Shown piece by piece: positions 37,536-46,731 of a stretch of DNA of 64,000 bases (position 1 is its first letter; each line of letters begins with the position of its first letter). Below the pieces are notes generated by a model. The model made no database searches and had not been told where the DNA came from. It was given only the letters and a program-made list of their open reading frames with translations. The stretch is from Sediminibacterium soli. GTDB lineage: Bacteria; Bacteroidota; Bacteroidia; Chitinophagales; Chitinophagaceae. Location: assembly GCF_009939225.1 (NCBI RefSeq), contig NZ_JAACJR010000008.1, positions 927,107-991,106 of the forward strand, written 5' to 3'. The position numbers were made by a program, and so were the translations under genes.

Positions 37536-37860
37536 GCGTTTTTGTTTTAGCGGTATAGACCGTACCGGTCAATGCATATTCGTCTGCAAAATATTGCATA
37601 CCCGAGCCGGCAGGTTCCGGTTCGGACTTATCCTGAAATTTTGTGAAGGCAAACAGGTTCACCAGCAGCAGTAAAGCCAGCACCGCAAATGAAAAAGCCG
37701 GTTTAACCAACCAGGAAACGCGGGTCATCCCGCTTTTGGCCATACCCGCCATTACCCGGGTATACAGAAATGCCGGCGCTTCGGCCCTCTGTATGCCGTC
37801 CACACTTCGCAGCACTTTGTCTGGAAAGTCTTTTTCAAGGGGCTGATGGTTGTTTTGCAT
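37528..37860 (-). CDS. Single-pass membrane protein, probable anti-sigma factor
   Basis: A 110-residue protein with one membrane helix at about 50-72 (WLVKPAFSFAVLALLLLVNLFAF without its ends), a cytoplasmic N-terminal 48 residues and a short periplasmic tail. It lies 4 bases after the ECF sigma gene. Position and topology match anti-sigma factors that hand on a periplasmic signal, but no zinc anti-sigma motif (HxxxCxxC) is visible, so the assignment rests on context. Confidence 0.6.
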   Translation of the reverse strand: MQNNHQPLEKDFPDKVLRSVDGIQRAEAPAFLYTRVMAGMAKSGMTRVSWLVKPAFSFAVLALLLLVNLFAFTKFQDKSEPEPAGSGMQYFADEYALTGTVYTAKTKTHE

Positions 37861-37864
37861 ACGC

Positions 37865-38431
37865 TCAGGTGTTACGGTAATAATTGGCCAGTTGTTTCCG
37901 AAGGTTGTCTTTTGCCCGGTGCACCAGAGCCTCCACCGCTTTCAGGCTTGTCTGCAGTACGGCCGCGGTTTCCTCATAACTCAGTCCCTCGGTCTTGATC
38001 AGCACAAAAGCCGCTCGCTGCATATCGGGCAGGCGTTTCATCGCCCTGAACAACACAGCCGCTTTCTCTTTATTGTCCAGTTGCACACCCGGATGATGAA
38101 AATAAGGCGGATTATCCTGTTTTTCATCCAGTCCCACCCAGGAACGCACGGCGGCCAGGCGTTTCCTTGTTTTTCTTTTCCGCTCCGCATCGATCGCCCG
38201 GGTTACGGCGATGCGGTACAGCCAGGTAGACAATTTCGAATCGCCCCGGAAAGCCTGCACCGAGCGGTATACCTGTATAAACACTTCCTGCGCTATATCC
38301 GCCGCTTCGCCGGTGTCCTGCACAATGGAGAGCACGGTATTGAATACCATATCCTGCCAGGTATGCACCAGGGTCTTAAAAGCCTGGTCATCTCCTTTTT
38401 GCAGCGCCGCGATAAACTCCTGTTCGTTCAA
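37865..38431 (-). CDS. ECF-type RNA polymerase sigma factor
   Basis: A 188-residue sigma-70 family factor. Region 2 includes AADIAQEVFIQVYRSVQAFRGDSKLSTWLYRIAVTRAID (about 43-81, in several pieces), the classic DxAQEVF and WLYRIA stretches. Region 4 includes LPDMQRAAFVLIKTEGLSYEETA and SLKAVEALVHRAKDNLRK. The start appears to be TTG at 38,431; no ATG is available. It leads a four-gene cassette with a membrane protein and two Spy/CpxP-like proteins, resembling cnr-type metal or envelope stress modules. Confidence 0.9.
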   Translation of the reverse strand: MNEQEFIAALQKGDDQAFKTLVHTWQDMVFNTVLSIVQDTGEAADIAQEVFIQVYRSVQAFRGDSKLSTWLYRIAVTRAIDAERKRKTRKRLAAVRSWVGLDEKQDNPPYFHHPGVQLDNKEKAAVLFRAMKRLPDMQRAAFVLIKTEGLSYEETAAVLQTSLKAVEALVHRAKDNLRKQLANYYRNT

Positions 38432-38593
38432 AATACCGGATTAGCAGTTAGACGTTACAACCTACAAAAACCTTCGGCAAATGCGGTAAAAAATACCCGT
38501 TTCTTACGGTATTTGTGGTGATATGCGTTAAACCTATGTAAAAGCGCACAACAACAGGCAACAAACGGTATTTTAGCTTTCTCTACCAGAACC

Positions 38594-39982
38594 ATGAGAA
38601 AACCTGTTTTTTACCTACCCGCACTGTTGTTTCTGTTTTCCGGCACCACCCTGCTGAGCCAGGGGTACCAGGCCCTGCACGGTTCCGGCTATACCGGCAG
38701 TACGGCGGTGTTTAACAACCCGGCATCGCTGGTGCATTCGGTTTATAAATGGGAGCTGACGCTGCTTTCGGCACAGGTTAAAACAAGCACCAACGCTTTT
38801 TACCTGCAAAACACCAACGGCAGCAGGTCGCTGGTGATCGGCGACGGGTACCGGAGCCGGTTTGCACATGGCAATGCCGATATAAGTCTTTTCAATTTCA
38901 TGTACAAGACCGGCAATAACCAGGCTTTTGCCGTTAATTTCCGCTTACGCAATTATGCGCATGCCAGAACACTCCCCTTTAACTATATCGATTCAACGGC
39001 AACCAGTTTCAATAATTTTCTGATCGCCAACCGTACCACGCCCTTTATCGAGGGATTTGCCACCACGGCCGGCTGGGCCGAAGCCGATCTGAGTTATTCC
39101 AGGGTATTGAGCCAAACAACCAATTCGCGGTTAAGCGGCGGTATTACGCTGCAGATCATGAAAAACATTTCGGGAGGTTTTGCCAAGCTCAACAAACTCA
39201 GTTTCCTCGAACTCAAGAACGGGACAGACACCGCCTATGCATTCACCAACGGAAGCGGTTCATTCGCTTATGCGGAAAGCCTGGCGGCAGACGGTGTAAA
39301 GGACGCTCTGAAAAAATCTCCGCTGTCGCTGGGACTGAGTCTTGGACTGGAATACCTGGTATACGATGAGGACAACACCGAAAAAGACAACCTTTCCTAT
39401 GACTGGAAGATAGGGGTCAGTTTACTGGATCTGGGCGCGCACCGGTACAAGGCCAGCCCCAACTCACGCCAGTTCTCCGGTCCGAAACAAACCATTACCG
39501 ACGCGGACGCAGACCGCAAATTTTCCGGCGTAACGGATGCGCAGGGATTTGCAGATACGGTATCGAGCCTGTTTAACGATGCATCTGCCATCAACAATTC
39601 TTTTTCCGTAAGCCAGCCCACCCGGCTTGTACTGAATGTAGACAGGAACCTGGGTAATCATTTTTACCTCAACGGAGAACTGAGTCTGAATTTTTATGCC
39701 ACTTCCAGCTACCAGAAACTGCGTACCCGCGAGCTCAACCTGCTGACCATAACACCCCGGTGGGAAACCATGGGTTTTGGCGCCTACCTGCCGGTGCAGT
39801 ATAATACACAGGGACAATTATGGATTGGCGCGGCAATGAAACTGGGCCCGCTTACCCTGGGTTTGCATAACCTGGGACTGCTGCTAAAAAAACAAACCAG
39901 TGTAAGCGGCGGCGGCTACCTGCTGTTATCGGTGCATCCTTTCAGCAGGCAGCACCAGGAAAGAAATTTCGATTGTCTTTAG
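38594..39982 (+). CDS. Exported DUF5723-like protein
   Basis: A 462-residue exported protein with a signal peptide (MRKPVFYLPALLFLFSGTTLLSQG, cleaved near 23). Many alternating beta-strand segments suggest an outer-membrane barrel. YQALHGSGYTGSTAVFNNPASL at the N-terminus is the pattern of the DUF5723/PorV-like group of Bacteroidota. Function unknown. It is divergent from the ECF sigma gene across 162 bases, with no operon partner. Confidence 0.75.
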   Translation: MRKPVFYLPALLFLFSGTTLLSQGYQALHGSGYTGSTAVFNNPASLVHSVYKWELTLLSAQVKTSTNAFYLQNTNGSRSLVIGDGYRSRFAHGNADISLFNFMYKTGNNQAFAVNFRLRNYAHARTLPFNYIDSTATSFNNFLIANRTTPFIEGFATTAGWAEADLSYSRVLSQTTNSRLSGGITLQIMKNISGGFAKLNKLSFLELKNGTDTAYAFTNGSGSFAYAESLAADGVKDALKKSPLSLGLSLGLEYLVYDEDNTEKDNLSYDWKIGVSLLDLGAHRYKASPNSRQFSGPKQTITDADADRKFSGVTDAQGFADTVSSLFNDASAINNSFSVSQPTRLVLNVDRNLGNHFYLNGELSLNFYATSSYQKLRTRELNLLTITPRWETMGFGAYLPVQYNTQGQLWIGAAMKLGPLTLGLHNLGLLLKKQTSVSGGGYLLLSVHPFSRQHQERNFDCL

Positions 39983-40076
39983 CCGGCAGTTGTATTTTCC
40001 GTAAATGATTTCCCCACTCTTTTGAGGCACAAGATTTGTATCCTTACAGGATTTAAAGCCTATGGAAAAACGCTAG

Positions 40077-40084
40077 TATATTTG
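40077..40084 (+). promoter_or_regulatory. -7 element directly before the response regulator
   Basis: TATATTTG matches TAnnTTTG and ends 3 bases before the ATG at 40,088, which would give a leaderless message. The -33 region has only a weak TTTA at 40,052. Confidence 0.5.
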
Positions 40085-40087
40085 GGC

Positions 40088-40525
40088 ATGACCAATTCCT
40101 ACACGATTTTCTATGCGGATGACGACCGGGATGATCGCGAAATATTCCAGAGCGTGATCAGCGAAATCAACGAAAAACACGATTTGCATATACAGCGCAA
40201 CGGACAGGAATTACTGAATGCCCTGAAAAACCCGCCACCCCATGCCCAAATGATCTTCCTCGATCTGAATATGCCGGTCAAAAACGGTTATGAAGTACTG
40301 GTTGAGATCAGGGCCAATGCGGAGATGAACGGGGTTCCCATCATTATATTTTCAACTTCCGATAACCATGAGTCGGTATCCCGGTCAAAAAAACTGGGCG
40401 CCAACCTCTATATCACCAAACCGGATTCTTATGAGAGAATGAAAAAAATGCTGAGTGAGGTGCTTTCCATCGACTGGAGGAACCACCCGCCCGGCGAAGA
40501 AGATTTTGTGTATATCGCTAACTAA
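40088..40525 (+). CDS. Single-domain response regulator (Rcp1-like)
   Basis: A 145-residue receiver domain without an output domain. The acidic pocket YADDDRDD (about 9-16), the phosphoacceptor aspartate in IFLDLNMPVKNG (near 60), the threonine/serine in FSTSDN and the lysine in YITKPDS are all present. It is very like the regulators encoded beside phytochrome kinases and lies 12 bases before the heme oxygenase and phytochrome genes, so it is the probable phosphate acceptor of that kinase. The ATG at 40,088 is chosen over an upstream in-frame start. Confidence 0.9.
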   Translation: MTNSYTIFYADDDRDDREIFQSVISEINEKHDLHIQRNGQELLNALKNPPPHAQMIFLDLNMPVKNGYEVLVEIRANAEMNGVPIIIFSTSDNHESVSRSKKLGANLYITKPDSYERMKKMLSEVLSIDWRNHPPGEEDFVYIAN

Positions 40526-40536
40526 TTTCCCGTCCC

Positions 40537-41130
40537 ATGCATACTACGATGAGCTCCGCTGGTGTGGTGTTTCTGGCCGATCTGAGAGAGAAAACGGGGC
40601 CGATGCACAAACAACTGGAAAGCAATCCCCTTTCCGCGGCTTTAATGCAACCCGGTGTAACGCATGCACAGTATGCGCATTACCTCTCTTTTTTCTACCC
40701 CGTTATTGCGTATTGCGAGCAAACGGTTTTTCCGCTGGTACAGGAATTTGTCAATACCGGCGACCGGCGGAAACTTCACTGGTTGAAACAGGACCTTGCC
40801 TCCCTGCAGGCATCGCCCGTTGAAAAACCCTTTCATCCACAGACGGACGGGCTGAACATGGCGGGAGCCATGGGCGTTATGTATGTGATGGAAGGCGCCA
40901 CGCTGGGAGGAAAAGTGATACTGAAACACCTGGGCGATAAACTGGGTATTGACGAGCACCATTCGGCCCGTTTCCTGTTTGGCTACGGAAACGATACCGG
41001 ACGGCAATGGACGATTTTTTTAGAAGCATTCACCGCATATGTAACGGAACACCGCGTTGAGAAGGCGGCGATCGCGGCTGCTCAATCCATGTTCGCTTCC
41101 ATAGACCGCTATTTTCAAGGTAACCGATGA
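40537..41130 (+). CDS. bphO: Biliverdin-producing heme oxygenase
   Basis: Cleaves heme to biliverdin, CO and iron, providing the chromophore for the phytochrome. In 197 residues the proximal heme ligand sits in TGPMHKQLE (about 22-30), and YVMEGATLGGKVI near 113-125 is the distal helix motif of the BphO group. The stop overlaps the phytochrome start by 4 bases (ATGA), so chromophore supply and apoprotein are coupled. A second ATG 4 codons in (40,549) is also possible. Confidence 0.92.
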   Translation: MHTTMSSAGVVFLADLREKTGPMHKQLESNPLSAALMQPGVTHAQYAHYLSFFYPVIAYCEQTVFPLVQEFVNTGDRRKLHWLKQDLASLQASPVEKPFHPQTDGLNMAGAMGVMYVMEGATLGGKVILKHLGDKLGIDEHHSARFLFGYGNDTGRQWTIFLEAFTAYVTEHRVEKAAIAAAQSMFASIDRYFQGNR

Positions 41131-43385
41131 TGAAGATCAGGGATATTGTTAACCGGGATATTGTTAATCTGACAAATTGCGAACATGAGCCGATTCATAT
41201 TCCTGGCAGCATACAGCCCCATGGTTTCCTGATCGCCGTCAATGAAAAAGGCATGATCGACTACTGCAGCAGCAATGTTCTGGAACATACCGGTATCAGC
41301 CACGAACAGTTGCTCGGCAGATCGCTTGCGGCAATTTTCGGCAACGGCAGCCTGATGGTTCAACAGTTCGACATGCCCGCAATGACACCCGCCACGCCGT
41401 TCGCGGTGAGTTTCGAGGGGATCGGTTTCAGTTGCTTTACCCATAAGAACGGGCAGGATTTTATCGCGGAGTTCGAACCCGCAGAATCCCATCCGCTGGA
41501 ACTGGGCGAACTGTACAACCTGAACCTGCAATCCATCAATGCACTGCAGACAGCCGATACATTGAAAAAACTATGTCATAATATTGCCGGGCAGGTACGG
41601 AAACTGACAGGATACGATCGCGTAATGATCTACCGGTTTGACGAACAATACAACGGCGAAGTATTTGCCGAGAGCTGCGAAGAAAACCTGGAACCATTTC
41701 TGGGTCTGCATTATCCCCATACAGATATTCCCGCGCAGGCAAGACAGTTGTATATCCGCAACCTGCTGCGCGTGATTGTTGACGTGGCGTACACACCGGT
41801 GCCCATTTATACGATAAACGACACACCCGGCAAAAACCTGGACCTCAGTATGACAGCGCTGCGCAGCGTATCGCCGATTCATATCGAATACCTGCAGAAT
41901 ATGGGCGTGAGGGCAACCCTCACCATTTCGCTGCTGCACGAAGGAAAGTTATGGGGTCTGGTTGCCTGCCATCACTACCAGTCTGAAAAATACCTTTCGG
42001 CCTATACCCGTGTATCGGCACAGTTGCTGGGGCACCTGCTCACCTCGCAGATCAAAGTGCGGGAAGTGGCGGAAGAATACGAGCTCGCCCGGAAAGTGAC
42101 TGCCGCACTCGAAAAAATATTGAATACAGCCCATGCGCACGACAGGAATTCTTTTGCCGCCATCGTAGAACAGCCCGAAATAGTACAGCTGTGCCAGGCA
42201 ACCGGCGTTGCCATTGTTTTTGGGAAACAGGTATATGCGGCGGGTAAAACACCTACCGGCGCCAGCATACGGGACATGGCCAGACAGGTAAAACCACTCA
42301 GCGTACAGGGTGCTTACCATACCAACCGGCTGATCAGCGACTATGCTGCAGCAAAGAACATATGCGATACCGCATCAGGACTGATCTGTCATTTTATGGA
42401 GGGATCGGAGGAAGACTGCATCATGTGGTTCCGGACCGAAACACTCGAGGAAGTGCATTGGGCAGGCGATCCCGAAAAAGCGATCGTTAAAAATGAAAAG
42501 GGTTTATCGCCGCGTAATTCTTTTGAACGCTGGCGCGAGATCATCAAGTGCAGCAGCAATCCCTGGGCAAGACCCGAGCTTACCGCCGCCGCTACCTATG
42601 CCAATACGCTGCAGAAACATGTACACCTGCTTTTTCTGAGTGAGGAAGAATTCAAATACCGCCAGCTGAGCGAACGGCTGCGCGAAGCCAATGTGGAACT
42701 GGAGAACATCAACTGGATCAGCACACATGATCTCAAAGAGCCGCTGCGGAAGATACAGGTATTCTCTTCGCGTATACTTTCCAGGGAAAAAGAAGAACTC
42801 TCGGAACTGGTTGTTAACTCGCTTGAGCGGATGAACGAGTCTGCCAACCGTATGCAGAAACTTATTACCGATATCACCTCTTATTCCAGGTTACGGCATA
42901 ACCGCGATCTTCACCTCGATGTTGACCTGAACGAGGTGCTGAACGATATCAGGGACGACCTGCAGAACGAACTTGCCGAGGTCGAAGGAACGATTGATGC
43001 AGACCCGCTACCCATGATCAAAGGCATCCGGTTATTGCTGACACAGCTTTTTCTGAACCTGGTCCGCAACTCCATCAAGTTCCGTAAAAAAGAAATCGCA
43101 CCGGTGATAGAGATAGGTTACCAGTCGGGCCAATTGTATACACAAGACGAAACGCAAACAAAATTTCATAAAATAACCGTTACCGACAACGGCATCGGTT
43201 TTGACAACCAGCACAAGGAAAATGTTTTTAAAGTATTCACCCGTTTACATAACCAGGATGATTACGCCGGCTCGGGCATAGGGCTGGCATTGTGCAAACA
43301 GGTGGTGCATATTCACGGGGGATATATTGATGTTGACGGAAGACCCGGTGAAGGTGCCAGCTTTAGTTTGTATTTTCCGATGTGA
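41127..43385 (+). CDS. bphP: Bacteriophytochrome sensor histidine kinase
   Basis: A red/far-red light sensor kinase of 752 residues. PAS, GAF and PHY domains are followed by HisKA and HATPase. The biliverdin-binding cysteine is in TNCEHEPIHIPG (Cys near 18), as in bacteriophytochromes. In GAF, HYPHTDIPAQARQLY (near 193-207) and the SPIHIEYLQNMGVRATLTIS stretch hold the chromophore-pocket residues. The phospho-histidine is in ISTHDLKEPLRKI (near 535), and NLVRNSIKFR and GSGIGLALCK are the N and G boxes. It is cytoplasmic. The partner regulator is probably the one at 40,088. Confidence 0.95.
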   Translation: MMKIRDIVNRDIVNLTNCEHEPIHIPGSIQPHGFLIAVNEKGMIDYCSSNVLEHTGISHEQLLGRSLAAIFGNGSLMVQQFDMPAMTPATPFAVSFEGIGFSCFTHKNGQDFIAEFEPAESHPLELGELYNLNLQSINALQTADTLKKLCHNIAGQVRKLTGYDRVMIYRFDEQYNGEVFAESCEENLEPFLGLHYPHTDIPAQARQLYIRNLLRVIVDVAYTPVPIYTINDTPGKNLDLSMTALRSVSPIHIEYLQNMGVRATLTISLLHEGKLWGLVACHHYQSEKYLSAYTRVSAQLLGHLLTSQIKVREVAEEYELARKVTAALEKILNTAHAHDRNSFAAIVEQPEIVQLCQATGVAIVFGKQVYAAGKTPTGASIRDMARQVKPLSVQGAYHTNRLISDYAAAKNICDTASGLICHFMEGSEEDCIMWFRTETLEEVHWAGDPEKAIVKNEKGLSPRNSFERWREIIKCSSNPWARPELTAAATYANTLQKHVHLLFLSEEEFKYRQLSERLREANVELENINWISTHDLKEPLRKIQVFSSRILSREKEELSELVVNSLERMNESANRMQKLITDITSYSRLRHNRDLHLDVDLNEVLNDIRDDLQNELAEVEGTIDADPLPMIKGIRLLLTQLFLNLVRNSIKFRKKEIAPVIEIGYQSGQLYTQDETQTKFHKITVTDNGIGFDNQHKENVFKVFTRLHNQDDYAGSGIGLALCKQVVHIHGGYIDVDGRPGEGASFSLYFPM

Positions 43386-43394
43386 TTTGATAGT

Positions 43395-43820
43395 ATGTTA
43401 TTTCAACTCTACCTGCTGACGGACACCAATGGGTTATCGCAATATGCTTATGCTGGCATCAGCAGCCACACTACGCGCATACTGCAGATAGCAGAGGATC
43501 ATATCAAATTGCTTGACCGTACAGATGCCGATTTTATCGAGTCGGAATACACGCCCACTTCGCGGTATATCGATTTTGACCTGGCCGGTTTTGACGGGTA
43601 TGTAACCGATTATATTCATATTGCTGAATACAGCATACTGATTTTCTTCAACGAGTACCGGCATATGGTGCTCAATTACCTTTCGCCCAATAACGAGAGC
43701 CGCAAGGACTACGATATTTTTGATGGCTACCCGGAACCGAAAGCCAGAAAGCTGGTTGATATGCTTTATCCGATGGCCCTTCGTATCAGGGAACAAACCT
43801 ATGCTGCTGAACAGGAATAG
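43395..43820 (+). CDS. Unrecognised protein in the phytochrome operon
   Basis: A 141-residue soluble protein, rich in aromatic and acidic residues, with no signal peptide or membrane helix. It starts 9 bases after the bphP stop and so is probably translated from the same message. No family is recognised. SEYTPTSRYIDFDLAGFDGYVTDY and YPMALRIREQTYAAE show a mixed alpha/beta pattern. A light-signalling role is inferred only from position. Confidence 0.6.
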   Translation: MLFQLYLLTDTNGLSQYAYAGISSHTTRILQIAEDHIKLLDRTDADFIESEYTPTSRYIDFDLAGFDGYVTDYIHIAEYSILIFFNEYRHMVLNYLSPNNESRKDYDIFDGYPEPKARKLVDMLYPMALRIREQTYAAEQE

Positions 43821-43944
43821 CTAAAAAAGCCGAAAGCCCAATCAAGGGCCTCCGGTTACGGCACGCATGCTCATAAAACCACCCCTCCTGCAACCCGTAT
43901 ATACCAGCGTTACAAAAGAGGTGGCCGCATGCAACCACAGTTAC

Positions 43945-44637
43945 TTAGTTTTTCAGGCGGGTAACCAGTTCATCAAGGAAACCATCGTACTTTTTCAGTA
44001 TCCTGTTATAGGGTCTGAACTGCTCGTCTGCATTGTACGAAGTGGATGACCGGCCCGAAGCTTCGGAAACGAATTTCACTTTGTAAACAAGCGGTTTTTC
44101 AGAAGACTGTTTAATGATCAGACGGATACGAACGGTATTGGCTTTAAAGTTCATACCCACCCAGGACGTACGCAGGTAACCCGATTTCTCATCGCTGTTT
44201 TCCAGTACATCGAATTTATCGAGTACGGTGCTCATGATCTGCTTCCAGGCTTCTTCTTTGGTTTTGGCCGTGTTCACATTCACCTGCACTTCGGTATTTG
44301 CGATGTTCGATTCGATGGAAGAAGTGTACGACTCATCCTCCTGCAACTGTATATAGTCGGTGGACGGCGGATCGGTCATTCCTTTTTTGTTGCAGTAGGT
44401 ACGGATTTCTCCGATATACCCCTCCTGTTTTACTTCGATGGTGGTACAGGTGTTCTTGGAAATTTTGATCTCCACTTTTCCTGTTCCCATCTGTACGCCG
44501 TTAACATAAATACGCGCAGTTTGCGGTGAACTGGTGATGGTAACTCTTTCGGCTGCAGCAGCGCTGTTGCTGAATAAACAGGCGGCAACCAGGCAAAGAC
44601 CCATACAAAGGGTCAGCAGTCTGTTGGTTTGTTTCAT
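43945..44637 (-). CDS. Exported PEGA-domain protein
   Basis: A 230-residue exported protein. The N-terminal MKQTNRLLTLCMGLCLVAAC ends in a signal sequence with cleavage near 35 or a lipoprotein cysteine. A PEGA repeat (VTITSSPQTARIYVNGVQMGTGKVEI, about 34-60 in two parts) is followed by a mixed-fold C-terminal half that I do not recognise. Acting at the envelope is likely. The ATG at 44,637 is selected because it gives the signal sequence. The gene is alone between intergenic stretches. Confidence 0.72.
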   Translation of the reverse strand: MKQTNRLLTLCMGLCLVAACLFSNSAAAAERVTITSSPQTARIYVNGVQMGTGKVEIKISKNTCTTIEVKQEGYIGEIRTYCNKKGMTDPPSTDYIQLQEDESYTSSIESNIANTEVQVNVNTAKTKEEAWKQIMSTVLDKFDVLENSDEKSGYLRTSWVGMNFKANTVRIRLIIKQSSEKPLVYKVKFVSEASGRSSTSYNADEQFRPYNRILKKYDGFLDELVTRLKN

Positions 44638-45036
44638 GGTGGTGATGGTTTTATTGGCGGTTTGTAAATACGTACACGAAAACAGCGGCAAATTATCTGC
44701 GCATTCCGCACAGACCAATACCTATTTATAAGTATTCGGCTAAAAACTGCCGGCAGCGTACCAACGCAACATGACCTCTCTCGAAAAACGGATCCGCTTC
44801 CGCATGGTGACTGTCAGTCCTGACTGCCAAATCTGATAAAACCCGATCATCCGGTTCCGGGGCAATTGATTATCGTTGTTGCTGGCGAGTGATGATGTAT
44901 GGATGATCCTTGCAGAGATATTGGACTACCGATGAAAATAACCTGATTTCATCGCATTGTCATAAAGATAATCGCTGTTTCCGATAAATCCTATACCCCT
45001 GCGGCGGCTTTCTGGAATAAGACCAACCCGGCCCTG
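44638..45036. other. Gene-free stretch
   Basis: 399 bases between two minus-strand genes. It must hold the PEGA gene promoter on its left side. I see no RNA gene, repeat or convincing coding frame. Confidence 0.5.
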
Positions 45037-46470
45037 TCAGGCAAACAGGTCTTGCATGGTCAGTTCGCTCTGTATAAGTTTATTGTAGTACGGGTTGCGC
45101 TTTACACCATAGGTGGTGACCATGGTGAGAAAAATGGCTTTCTTTGTCTTGCTTACTTCTGCGAATACCTCACGCCTGCGTGCCAGGTCGTCCGCATAGC
45201 GACTGGTAATCGTGTATTCTTCCGTTGAAAATTTTATCTCGCAGACAGAGATCGTATGATCGTCCCGGTCAAGCAGGAGATCGATCTGCGCACCCGTTTT
45301 TCCTTTGTCTGAAGCATGCCGCCAGACAGAGGGTTTTACCAGGGTGTCTGCAATACCCAAACCGGCCATGATCTGGTCAAGATGTTTTAGGCAGACAGAT
45401 TCAAAAGCATACCCGCTCCAGCTGGCCCATGAAGGTGTTTTGCTCAACCGCAGCCAGCTGCCTTTTCCGGTGGCCGCTTTCCTATCCAGGTATTTCAGAT
45501 AAAAGAGCGAATATTCGTCGGATAACCTGTATACAACATCGTTTGCAGTTTTTCCGAAAGGAATAAAACGCTGAATAAAACCGGATTCCTCAAGTTCAAT
45601 GATCGCCTCGGTAATACGGCCGCCCGAACTAAGCCCGGCCCCTTCAATGATCTCCGTCCGCGTCTGTCCCCGGCTTATTTTCGCCAGCTGGCGTACGATG
45701 GCAATATGATTTGCCGATTCATCGAATAAGGACGAATAAAGACTGCTGAACTCATCTGTGAGATAGCCATGTTTGGTAAAACAGGTGCGATCGATGGCCA
45801 TGGTGGCGCTTTCTCCGCGCACTATATTAGACAGGTACTGCGGTATACCCCCCATTACCATATACAGCTGAAGCAGCTGGTACCTGTCCAGCTTAACCGA
45901 TCTGCTCCGCAGGTACTGCTCTGTTTCCAGTAAAGTAAAAGGTGCCAGGTTCATTCGCACTGTAACGCGGTTATGCAGGCCCCCTTTTGTTTTTACAATA
46001 TTGCGGATCATCCAGGAAGCCGCCGATCCGCAAATAACAACCGTTATATTGGCGTGTTTTGAAGCCCAGGTATTCCAGAAATGATCAAACGATTTTAAGA
46101 AATTAGAACGCGGAGAATTGATCCAGGGAAATTCGTCAAAAAACAGAACGACCCTGCGTTTTTTCACGATAGGCCCCAGGATTCTCTCAAGCAGGCCGAA
46201 TGCAGCCGGCCAGTTGGCCGGCGTTGCCAGGTCTACCGGAACTTTCATGGCTTTGGCCAAGGAGCGACTGAAATTCTCCAGCTGTTCCTGCATCATTCCG
46301 TTGTGCAAACCGGTATATTCAAACACGAGTTGTTTTTGATAAACAGATCGCACCAAAAACGTTTTTCCCACCCTTCGCCTTCCATAGATCGCAATCAATT
46401 CCGCCCGATTGGATACAAGGGCGCTTTCCATGATTTTCCTTTCCGCAGATCTGCCAACAAATTTTTCCAT
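45037..46470 (-). CDS. AAA ATPase with DUF234-type nuclease-like tail
   Basis: A 477-residue archaeal-ATPase-like protein. FVGRSAERKIMESAL at the N-terminus leads to a Walker A near 30-38 (YGRRRVGKTFL) and Walker B FFDEFPWI. A winged helix lies at about 260-330. The C-terminal part (EIDLLLDRD-like QIDLLLDRDDHTISVCEIKFS) carries the D...ExK residues of a PD-(D/E)xK nuclease fold. Such genes are common in mobile or variable regions of Bacteroidota; function unproven. The start lies directly beside two operator-like repeats. Confidence 0.87.
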   Translation of the reverse strand: MEKFVGRSAERKIMESALVSNRAELIAIYGRRRVGKTFLVRSVYQKQLVFEYTGLHNGMMQEQLENFSRSLAKAMKVPVDLATPANWPAAFGLLERILGPIVKKRRVVLFFDEFPWINSPRSNFLKSFDHFWNTWASKHANITVVICGSAASWMIRNIVKTKGGLHNRVTVRMNLAPFTLLETEQYLRSRSVKLDRYQLLQLYMVMGGIPQYLSNIVRGESATMAIDRTCFTKHGYLTDEFSSLYSSLFDESANHIAIVRQLAKISRGQTRTEIIEGAGLSSGGRITEAIIELEESGFIQRFIPFGKTANDVVYRLSDEYSLFYLKYLDRKAATGKGSWLRLSKTPSWASWSGYAFESVCLKHLDQIMAGLGIADTLVKPSVWRHASDKGKTGAQIDLLLDRDDHTISVCEIKFSTEEYTITSRYADDLARRREVFAEVSKTKKAIFLTMVTTYGVKRNPYYNKLIQSELTMQDLFA

Positions 46471-46478
46471 ACTATTCT

Positions 46479-46561
46479 GGCCGGTTATAAAAATTTATAC
46501 ATGGCCAAAATTAGGAAAATTAATTCATATTTTGGCCTATTATAAGTTTTTATACGTGGCC
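46479..46561 (-). promoter_or_regulatory. Twin operator-like repeats before the AAA ATPase
   Basis: Two units, each ggcc, then 20 AT-rich bases (ttataa...tatac), then ggcc followed by aaaatt. Unit 1 has ggcc at 46,479 and 46,503; unit 2 at 46,534 and 46,558. The units are about 55 bases apart and lie 9-91 bases upstream of the start, suiting a dimeric regulator. Confidence 0.55.
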
Positions 46562-46634
46562 AAAATTGACAATATTCAGCAATATTCCGGCTGGTTTTCA
46601 TTTCAGCGCCTGGTGAAACCGCCTGCCAGGCAGC

Positions 46635-46688
46635 AGCGGGGAGCAGACTTGAACTGCCGTCCGCCTCAGGCGGATATGAACCCGATGC
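46635..46688 (-). pseudogene. Degenerate 3' part of a tRNA-Met gene
   Basis: On the minus strand this is similar to the region from the anticodon arm to the acceptor 3' strand of the intact tRNA-Met at 56,620-56,693. An exact 20-base block (ggagcagacttgaactgccg in plus-strand reading, at 46,640-46,659) covers the T-arm. The anticodon CAT is still visible, but the 5' half of the tRNA is missing and the variable region differs. It may mark the far end of an integrated element. Confidence 0.55.
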
Positions 46689-46703
46689 GCACCTGTCCAA
46701 AAA

Positions 46704-46730
46704 AAAGCCCACTGGAATTCGATGGGCTTT
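46704..46730 (-). terminator. Terminator left of the Fic region
   Basis: The stem aaagccca / tgggcttt with an 11-base loop is followed by T residues on the minus strand. Confidence 0.6.
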
Positions 46731-46731
46731 G

